49,432 nt of DNA from Acidobacteriota bacterium (lineage in GTDB: Bacteria; Actinomycetota; Acidimicrobiia; Acidimicrobiales; Palsa-688), in contig JAGWSF010000154.1 in NCBI GenBank assembly GCA_028876385.1, positions 1 to 49,432 of the forward strand. Reading direction: 5' to 3'. The position numbers and the translations under genes were made by a program. A model generated the notes under the pieces. It worked only from the letters and a program-made list of their open reading frames with translations, had not been told where the DNA came from and searched no databases. Shown here piece after piece: positions 35,332 to 41,644 of the stretch (position 1 is the first letter of the stretch; each line of letters starts with the position of its first letter).

Positions 35332-35648
35332 TGATGGCCTCCTCGACGACCGTCCTGTCGAACCTGGCCTATCTGATCGGTGCGGTCGTGCTGGCCATCC
35401 TCGTGGGTCTGGGCGTCTGGCTCCGCCATCGTCAGCCCAAATCGGTCGACGCCACCATCTCCAGTTTCCGTCGCGGTCTGTCCGCGCTCGCTCCCGAGGA
35501 GGGGGGCCCGCAGTCGCGCCCCGCGGACACGCCCCGGATACGCGCTACGCCGGTGGGGCTGAGCCACGTCCGTCTCGAGGACTCGCCGCCCCGGGTCCGG
35601 CCCGACGCCGGCTCCGGCGACCAACGCGGGGGAGCCGAGGCTGGCTAG
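35328..35648 (+). CDS. Small membrane protein between moaE and mreB
   Basis: 106 residues from GTG 35328 (overlaps the moaE stop); ATG 35331 and 35334 are alternatives. One N-terminal membrane helix (LSNLAYLIGAVVLAILVGLGVWL), then a basic cytoplasmic tail (RHRQPKSVDATISSFRRGLSALAPEE) with many Arg and Pro. Its last eight bases overlap the mreB start. The coupling suggests it could anchor or assist MreB at the membrane; this is inferred from position only. No family recognised. Confidence 0.7.
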   Translation: MMMASSTTVLSNLAYLIGAVVLAILVGLGVWLRHRQPKSVDATISSFRRGLSALAPEEGGPQSRPADTPRIRATPVGLSHVRLEDSPPRVRPDAGSGDQRGGAEAG

Positions 35649-36639
35649 GGACCTGGCCATCGACCTGGGGACGGCCAACACCCTGGTCTACTCGCGGGGT
35701 CGGGGCATCGTGTTGAACGAGCCGACCGTCATCGCGCTGAACTCGCGAACCCAGGAAGTGCTGGCCATGGGTCACGAGGCGTGGCAGATGATCGGCCGGA
35801 CCCCCGGCTACATCGTGGCCGTTCGCCCGCTGCGCAAGGGCGCCATCACCGACTTCGACATCACCCAGCGCATGATCCGCCTGCTCCTCCAGCGCGCCGG
35901 CGTGTCACGCTTCAACCGGCCCCGGGTACTCATCTGCGTGCCGTCGGCCATCACCGAGGTGGAGCGCCGGGCCGTAGAGGAAGCGGCGCGGGGGGCGGGG
36001 GCCAACGGGGCTTTCCTGATCGAACAGCCCATGGCCGCGGCCATCGGGGCCGGTCTGCCCATCCACGAGCCGCTCGGCAACATGGTGGTGGACGTGGGAG
36101 GGGGCACCACCGAGACGGCGGTGATCTCGCTCGGGGGGATCGTGGCTCTCGAAGCCATCCGGGTGGGGTCGTTCGACATCGACGCCTCCATCCAGACCTA
36201 CGTGCGGCGGGAGTACGGCATCGCGGTGGGCGAACGCACCGCCGAGGAGATCAAGCTGGCCATCGGCTCGGCGTGGCCGTCGGAGCGCGACATGGTCAAG
36301 GCCGAGGTGCGCGGTCGTGACCTGATGTCGGGGCTGCCCAAGACGGTGATCCTCTCCCCCGAGGAGGTGCGGGACGCCATCGAGGAACAGGTCGGGGCCA
36401 TCGTGGACTCGGTGGTGAAGTGCCTGGGCAATTCGCCGCCCGAGTTGGCTCAGGACCTCATCAGCCAGGGCATCCATCTGGTGGGCGGCGGGGGCATGCT
36501 GGCCGGCCTCGACCGCCGCCTCGAAGCCGAGACGTCCCTGCCGGTGAACCTCGTCGAGGCGCCCCTCGAGTGCGTGGTCCTGGGCGCCGGCCGCTGCCTC
36601 GAGGAGTTCGACGCGGTGCGCGACCTGTTCATGAAGTAG
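35641..36639 (+). CDS. mreB: Rod-shape protein MreB, apparent CTG start
   Basis: 332 residues if read from CTG 35641. Actin-like filament protein that guides lateral wall synthesis. Phosphate-1 motif DLGTANTLVY and phosphate-2 VVDVGGGTTETAVISLGG are intact, as are RGRGIVLNEPTVIALN and the C-terminal GIHLVGGGGMLAGL. The first ATG/GTG/TTG in frame is GTG 35710, which would cut off the nucleotide-binding DLGTANT. The only sensible start is CTG 35641 (leading to ARDLAIDLGT), preceded by gggggag at about 6 nt. The gene overlaps the small membrane gene by 8 bp. No mreC or mreD follows. Confidence 0.92.
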   Translation: MARDLAIDLGTANTLVYSRGRGIVLNEPTVIALNSRTQEVLAMGHEAWQMIGRTPGYIVAVRPLRKGAITDFDITQRMIRLLLQRAGVSRFNRPRVLICVPSAITEVERRAVEEAARGAGANGAFLIEQPMAAAIGAGLPIHEPLGNMVVDVGGGTTETAVISLGGIVALEAIRVGSFDIDASIQTYVRREYGIAVGERTAEEIKLAIGSAWPSERDMVKAEVRGRDLMSGLPKTVILSPEEVRDAIEEQVGAIVDSVVKCLGNSPPELAQDLISQGIHLVGGGGMLAGLDRRLEAETSLPVNLVEAPLECVVLGAGRCLEEFDAVRDLFMK

Positions 36640-36640
36640 G

Positions 36641-37294
36641 TCAGCCGTCCAGGCCGCGCCCGGTGAGGTCCTCGGCCGCCTGGCGTACCTGCCAGTCGCG
36701 GTCGGCCAGGGCGGCCTCCAGGGCGGCCTGTACGTCGGGCCCGTCGAAAGCGGCGAGGGCCAGCACCGCCCGACGCCGCACCGCCGGCTTGTCGCCCCTG
36801 GCGGCCAGCACCGCGGCGCGCCCCGAGGGCGGCTGATCGGCGCCGATGGCTCCGATGGCCGCCACCGCGGCCTCCCGGCAGAGCGGGTCGCGGTGCTCGG
36901 CGGCGACCGCGGCCAGGGCGTCGAGGGCACCGGGTGCGGCGGCGGGGCCGACTTCGCCCAGGGCGAAGCACGACGCCTCGACGACCTCCGCGGCCGGGTC
37001 GGCCAGTCCGCCGACCAGTAGCGCTACGGCCGCGATGCCCTGGTGGTGGGCCAGTTCGGCGGCGCGGGCTCGGACCGACGGTGCCGGGTCGGCGCCAGCG
37101 TCGACCAGGTCGGCCAGGGCCAGGTCACCGAGGCGGTCGAGAGCCCCCAGAGCGGTGGCCCGGATCGCCGGCTCGGGATCGTCGAGGGCCTGGCGGGCGG
37201 TGTGGCGGGCCGCCGGACGGACCTCGCCCTGGGCGTGCCCGGCCATGGCCACGCGGCGCCGCCGCTGGGACGCGTCGCGCCCCAGCCCGCTCAC
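36641..37294 (-). CDS. HEAT-repeat protein
   Basis: 217 residues from GTG 37294, overlapping the upstream 53-codon gene as GTGA. At least five HEAT/PBS-lyase-type repeats (ARQALDDPEPAIRATALGAL; DPAPSVRARAAELA; DPAAEVVEASCFALGEVG; DPLCREAAVAAIGAIGA; DRDWQVRQAAEDL). No membrane segment. Such proteins are binding scaffolds; partners unknown, but coupling to a membrane protein suggests a peripheral membrane complex. Its stop lies one base from that of mreB, in convergent orientation. Confidence 0.8.
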   Translation of the reverse strand: MSGLGRDASQRRRRVAMAGHAQGEVRPAARHTARQALDDPEPAIRATALGALDRLGDLALADLVDAGADPAPSVRARAAELAHHQGIAAVALLVGGLADPAAEVVEASCFALGEVGPAAAPGALDALAAVAAEHRDPLCREAAVAAIGAIGADQPPSGRAAVLAARGDKPAVRRRAVLALAAFDGPDVQAALEAALADRDWQVRQAAEDLTGRGLDG

Positions 37295-37452
37295 TGGTTG
37301 GCGGCGTGGTGCAGCATGCCGGCCAGGGCCCAGGCCAGGCCGCCCAGTGCCGACGCGATCACCAGACCTATGAGCAACGCGATGATGATCAGCCCGGTGC
37401 TGGATCCGACCACTCTCAGGACCCGGTGCTCGCCGCGCTCTCGGTAGCTCAA
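37291..37452 (-). CDS. 53-residue membrane protein upstream of the HEAT gene
   Basis: 53 residues from TTG 37452, preceded by AGAGGAGA at 8 nt. The N-terminus is polar (LSYRERGEHRVLRVVGSS), then one long hydrophobic helix (residues about 20-46, GLIIIALLIGLVIASALGGL) and a short tail ending HHAANQ. The stop overlaps the GTG of the HEAT-repeat gene, strong evidence for a real, translationally coupled gene despite its size. Function unknown; perhaps the membrane anchor for the HEAT protein. Confidence 0.7.
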   Translation of the reverse strand: MSYRERGEHRVLRVVGSSTGLIIIALLIGLVIASALGGLAWALAGMLHHAANQ

Positions 37453-37569
37453 GGCTGGACTCTCCTCTGTACTGCCGAAACCACCTCGGGCATGGCAGGC
37501 TGTGCCCGCTCCAGGCGCTCGTTCCGATCCGGGCGGGCGACCGGGTCAGTAGAAGAACAAAAAGACGAC

Positions 37570-38787
37570 GTGACCACTTCCGAGGAGATTCTACAAGAGC
37601 CGCGCCGCCAAGAGCCGCGGCCGCGGACCAGGCGCCGGCGGGTGCTGCTGACGGTGATCAGCGCGGTGGTGGTCGTGGTGGCCGTGATCGCTGTCTGGTT
37701 GAAGACCGGGGCCGACGGTTACTACGTCCTTTCACCCGGCCAGGCCCCGCTGGTCACCGCGTCGGGGGAGTGCCGCCCCGTCGGCGGGGGGGATTTCTCC
37801 ACCTCGAGCGGCCAGCCGTGCGTGCAACTGGTCGTCCCGGCCGAGCGGAGCCACCCCGTGGACGGGCAGATCCTCATGGTCGACGTCTACCAGGGGAAGC
37901 CCACTCCGTGGCAGTACCTGCTCTACAAGCTCCACCTCCTGAAGCGTTTCGGCAACGACGCAGTGTTTTTGCCCAACGCCGCCATCGTCGGAAACGGCAC
38001 CGCCTCCCAGGTCTCCTGCCAGGATGCCCAGCAGGCCGTTCAGGCGACCTCGGCGGCGCCGGTCGCGGCGCTGCGTCAGCTCGGCTACCAGGTCAAGGAG
38101 AACGATCTGGGCGCCCAGGTGGACACCGTCCTGTCGGGCTCGGCCGCGGCCGCGGCGGGACTGCGCTGCGACGACCTGATCACCGGGGTCAACGGGATTC
38201 CCGTGCACACCGCGGCCGACGTGGGCAAGGCCCTCACCGGCCTGCGGCCCGGCACCTCGGTCCACGTGACGGTCACCCGTCACGACGGCAAGTCCGACCA
38301 GACGGTGCCGATCACCGTCCGGCTGGGCAGCCTTCCGGCCCTCGGGGGGGCCCCGGCCGACCCGAACAAGGGATTTCTGGGTATCGAGACCGAGACCCGG
38401 ATCACCTATGACCTGCCCATCCCGCTCCAGGCCCAGGTCGGCTCCATCGGCGGACCCTCGGACGGTCTCGCGCTGGCGCTGGGCTTCATCGACACGCTCG
38501 GAGGCGGTCACCTGACCGGCGGGCTGAAGGTGGCCGCCACCGGCCAGATCGAGCCCGACGGCTCGGTCGTCGAGATCGGTGGGGCGGCCCAGAAGGCGGT
38601 GGCCGTCCGCCAGGCGGGCGCACAGGTGTTCCTCGTCCCGCCGGGTAACTACAAAGAGGCCAAGAGCGAGGCGGGCCACGTGAAGGTGTTCGCGGTGGCG
38701 TCGCTCAGCCAGGCGCTCCGCGATCTCGAATCGCTGGGCGGCCAGGTCCCGCCCCCGGTGTCGTCGACCACGACGGTGCCCAAGTGA
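37570..38787 (+). CDS. Membrane-anchored PDZ-Lon (S16) protease (Rv3194c/YlbL type)
   Basis: 405 residues from GTG 37570. Basic N-terminus (RTRRRRVLL), membrane helix (about 27-47), extracytoplasmic region, PDZ domain (about 175-260, AGLRCDDLITGVNGIPV) and a Lon-type proteolytic domain (about 275-395) with the catalytic Ser in IGGPSDGLALALGF and the Lys in EIGGAAQKAVAVRQAG. The Ser-Lys dyad appears intact. Family members resemble Bacillus YlbL and mycobacterial Rv3194c and degrade exported or membrane proteins. Longer in-frame extensions upstream overlap the divergent operon and were rejected. Confidence 0.9.
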   Translation: MTTSEEILQEPRRQEPRPRTRRRRVLLTVISAVVVVVAVIAVWLKTGADGYYVLSPGQAPLVTASGECRPVGGGDFSTSSGQPCVQLVVPAERSHPVDGQILMVDVYQGKPTPWQYLLYKLHLLKRFGNDAVFLPNAAIVGNGTASQVSCQDAQQAVQATSAAPVAALRQLGYQVKENDLGAQVDTVLSGSAAAAAGLRCDDLITGVNGIPVHTAADVGKALTGLRPGTSVHVTVTRHDGKSDQTVPITVRLGSLPALGGAPADPNKGFLGIETETRITYDLPIPLQAQVGSIGGPSDGLALALGFIDTLGGGHLTGGLKVAATGQIEPDGSVVEIGGAAQKAVAVRQAGAQVFLVPPGNYKEAKSEAGHVKVFAVASLSQALRDLESLGGQVPPPVSSTTTVPK

Positions 38788-38794
38788 GCGGCTC

Positions 38795-41557
38795 GTGTCG
38801 CTGACGGAGTCCCAACTCCTGTTCGCTTCCGAGTTCCTCACCCTCGTCGTAACCGCCTCGTTCCTCACCCTGGTCGCTCTGCGCGCCGGCTCGGACCTGG
38901 TCACCGCCGCCACCGCTGCCGCCCCGGTGACCGGGTCACGGCCGAGGCCGCCGTTCGCCGGGCGGCGGGGGCTGGTCGAGGTGGCCCTGGTCGTCCTCGG
39001 GGGGGCGGCGTTCGTGCACGGGTCACTCCTCGTGACAGGAGCCCAGGTGAGGTGGGTGGGAGCGGCCCGACTGGCTGCCGCCGCCACCATCGCCTTGGCC
39101 CTCCCGCACCCCCTGGTCCTCGGCGAAGGTCGGCGCAGCCCGGTGGGTCTGCTCGGGCAGGCGGCGACTGCGGCCTTTGCCGGGGCGGGGGCGGTCGAGG
39201 CGCTGGGTGGCCCGGGGCCCTCGGCCGAGATACTCCTCGTCGTGGGCTCCGCGGCGGCCGCCGCCGCGCTGCTCGCGGCGGCCCGCCATTCGATCGCATT
39301 GCGGGTGGCGGCCAGTACTTCGGTGACCCTCCTCATCGTGGTCGTCGTACTGGCCCTTTCCCTATCCGCGGTCATTTCCTCCCGGCTCGAGTCGGAGGAG
39401 TTGAGCCGGCTGTCGGGCCAGGCCTCCTTCGAACGGTCGGCCGTCACCGCATCGGCGGCGGTGGCTGCCGCCTCGCAGGCGCTCGGAGCAACCCTGTCGC
39501 AGGCGTTCTCGGGGACGCCCGACGATCCCCTCTCGCGCTTCGCGGCCGGCTCCCCCGCCGAGCAGGCCGACGCGGCGTCGGCGATCCGGTCCCGGCTGCT
39601 GGCGGTCTCTCCCACAACGGCCTCGGTGCTGGCCTACACGGACCCCTCCGGTGGGCGCCTGGTGTCGTCCCCGGCCGCTCCGGACCTGGCGGCGGGCGGC
39701 CTCGCCGCCGTCGTCCCGGCTTCGTGTGCGGCCGGCCGCCAGGGCCTGTTCGACCTGAGCGGCGTGCTCTACCTGGCCGCGTCCACGCCCGTCTGTGACG
39801 GAGCCGGAGGCCGGCTCGGAGCGGCGGTCGCGGCCCGGACTCTCGACGCCGCCTATCTGGCCGGGCAGGTCGCCAAACAGCCGCAGGTGGCGCTGGCCCT
39901 GCTGCAGGGGTCGAAGGTCCTGGCTGCGGCCGGTATCAGCGAAGCCGCGGCGAGTTCCGAAGCGGCCCGGTTGCGTGTCGGCCCCGGCCAGTCGGAGACG
40001 GCGGCGGTAGGGGAGCGCTACGCCGCGGCCGTGGGGCTGACCGTCGCCGCCGGCCGATCGCAATCGCCGGCCGTGCTGCTCCTGAGCGACCGGGTCGACA
40101 CCGTCCGGTCGACCCGTGACCAGCTGCTGCGCAACCTTTTCCTCATCGCCTTCGGGGGGACCGTCGTGGCCCTCGGCCTGGCCGTGTTCACCGGGGACCG
40201 GATCACCGCGGGGCTGAGACGGCTCACAAGGGCGTCGACGGGGATCGCGGCGGGCGATACCAAGGTCCGCGCCGGTGTGGCGGGAGACGACGAGGTGGCG
40301 GTTCTGGGGCGGGCCTTCGACGCCATGGTGGACTCCGTCGCGGCCAACTCGGCGGCTCTGCGCGACGCCGTCGCGGACGAAGTGCGCCTCCGCAACCGCC
40401 TTCAGGCGGTCGTCGCCGGCATGAGCGATGCCCTCGTCGCGACCGACGCCGACGGGCTGATCACGGAGTTCAACCGGGCCGCCACGTGGCTTACCGGCCG
40501 GAGCGAGAGTGAGGCCGTCGGCCGGCCGTTCGCCGCCGCGGTCCGCCTGGTCGACGAGCACGGAGCGGCTATCGACGTCGTCCGGGGGGAGGCGCCGACC
40601 GGCCCCGACACGCTGAGCGCGGTGGTCCTGCAGGGTGACGTCCCCGTGCCCGTCGCGGTGTCACGCGGTCGGCTGCACGGTCCGGGAGGCGAGTCGGCGG
40701 GAACCGTCCTGGTCCTGCGGGACATGCGCCGGGAGCAGGAGATCGAGCAGATGAAGACCGAGTTCCTGTCCCGGATCGGCCACGAGTTGCGCACTCCACT
40801 GACCGGGGTGCTCGGCTACGCCGACCTGCTGGCGCATCGGGCCGTCCCGGAGGAGCGGGCCCGGGCCTGGCACGCCGAGATCCTCCAGAGTTCGAAGCGG
40901 CTGCTGCGCATCGTCGAAATGCTCGAGTTCTTCGCTTCTGAAGGAGCGGGCCGGTCGGTGCTCCGGCCCGAGCTGGTGGACGCCCGGGCGGTCGTGGCCG
41001 GGGTTGCCGCCGCCCGATCCGAGGCGGTGCCACCCGGGGTGAGCATCGGGCGCCGCCTGCCCGACTGCCGCGTCACCGTCGAGGCCGATCCCCGGTGGCT
41101 GAGCCTGGCCGTCGACGAACTGGTGGACAACGCCGTGAAGTTCTCCCCCGAAGGAGGTCGGATCCTCCTGCGCGTCGCCGAGGTGGGCGGCGAGGTCGAG
41201 ATCTCGGTGTCCGATCACGGGATCGGCATGAGCGACCGCGAGCAGGAGGAGGTCTTCGGGGCTTTCGTGCAGGGCGACCCGTCCGACACCCGCCGCTTCG
41301 GTGGCCTCGGCCTGGGCCTGGCCGTGGTCCGTCGAGTGGTCGAGGGCCACGGCGGGGCCATAACCTGCCGGTCCAAGCCGGGGGCCGGCACCACCGTCAC
41401 CATCGTCCTGACCCGGCGGGACCGCCCGCCCGACGGGGACGACGACTCCTTCGGCACCGCTCGGTCCCACGACAAGGACGGCCGCGGTCCAGACGGCGGT
41501 CCGGGCGGCCGTCCGGGCCCCCATGCATCACCCACTGCCGGTCCTGGTGGGTCGTAG
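38795..41557 (+). CDS. Large membrane sensor histidine kinase with HAMP and PAS
   Basis: 920 residues from GTG 38795. Five or so N-terminal helices, a sixth at about 170-195 leading to an extracytoplasmic sensory region (about 200-440), another helix (about 447-468), HAMP (about 470-525), PAS (about 540-640), HisKA with phospho-acceptor H663 in RIGHELRTPLTG, and HATPase with N-box DNAVKFSP, G1 DHGIGM and G2 GGLGLGL. The C-terminal tail is Gly/Asp-rich. No response regulator is adjacent, so it is an orphan kinase. The gene begins 7 bp after the PDZ-Lon protease stop, suggesting shared expression. Confidence 0.92.
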   Translation: MSLTESQLLFASEFLTLVVTASFLTLVALRAGSDLVTAATAAAPVTGSRPRPPFAGRRGLVEVALVVLGGAAFVHGSLLVTGAQVRWVGAARLAAAATIALALPHPLVLGEGRRSPVGLLGQAATAAFAGAGAVEALGGPGPSAEILLVVGSAAAAAALLAAARHSIALRVAASTSVTLLIVVVVLALSLSAVISSRLESEELSRLSGQASFERSAVTASAAVAAASQALGATLSQAFSGTPDDPLSRFAAGSPAEQADAASAIRSRLLAVSPTTASVLAYTDPSGGRLVSSPAAPDLAAGGLAAVVPASCAAGRQGLFDLSGVLYLAASTPVCDGAGGRLGAAVAARTLDAAYLAGQVAKQPQVALALLQGSKVLAAAGISEAAASSEAARLRVGPGQSETAAVGERYAAAVGLTVAAGRSQSPAVLLLSDRVDTVRSTRDQLLRNLFLIAFGGTVVALGLAVFTGDRITAGLRRLTRASTGIAAGDTKVRAGVAGDDEVAVLGRAFDAMVDSVAANSAALRDAVADEVRLRNRLQAVVAGMSDALVATDADGLITEFNRAATWLTGRSESEAVGRPFAAAVRLVDEHGAAIDVVRGEAPTGPDTLSAVVLQGDVPVPVAVSRGRLHGPGGESAGTVLVLRDMRREQEIEQMKTEFLSRIGHELRTPLTGVLGYADLLAHRAVPEERARAWHAEILQSSKRLLRIVEMLEFFASEGAGRSVLRPELVDARAVVAGVAAARSEAVPPGVSIGRRLPDCRVTVEADPRWLSLAVDELVDNAVKFSPEGGRILLRVAEVGGEVEISVSDHGIGMSDREQEEVFGAFVQGDPSDTRRFGGLGLGLAVVRRVVEGHGGAITCRSKPGAGTTVTIVLTRRDRPPDGDDDSFGTARSHDKDGRGPDGGPGGRPGPHASPTAGPGGS

Positions 41558-41560
41558 GCT
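41555..41560 (+). promoter_or_regulatory. -10-like hexamer upstream of the DivIVA-like gene
   Basis: TAGGCT overlaps the kinase stop codon. It would start a leader of about 78 nt ending in AAGGAG before ATG 41645. Confidence 0.3.
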
Positions 41561-41644
41561 CGGAATCATTGTGCCGAGCTGTCACCTGGTCGGCGTGGCG
41601 CGGCCGTCGAGCGGCTCGACGCGGGTCGAGCTAAGGAGCACTTA

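Noticed and set aside
36000..36930. 341-codon minus-strand frame overlapping mreB and the HEAT gene
   Set aside because: Low-complexity shadow across two well-supported genes.
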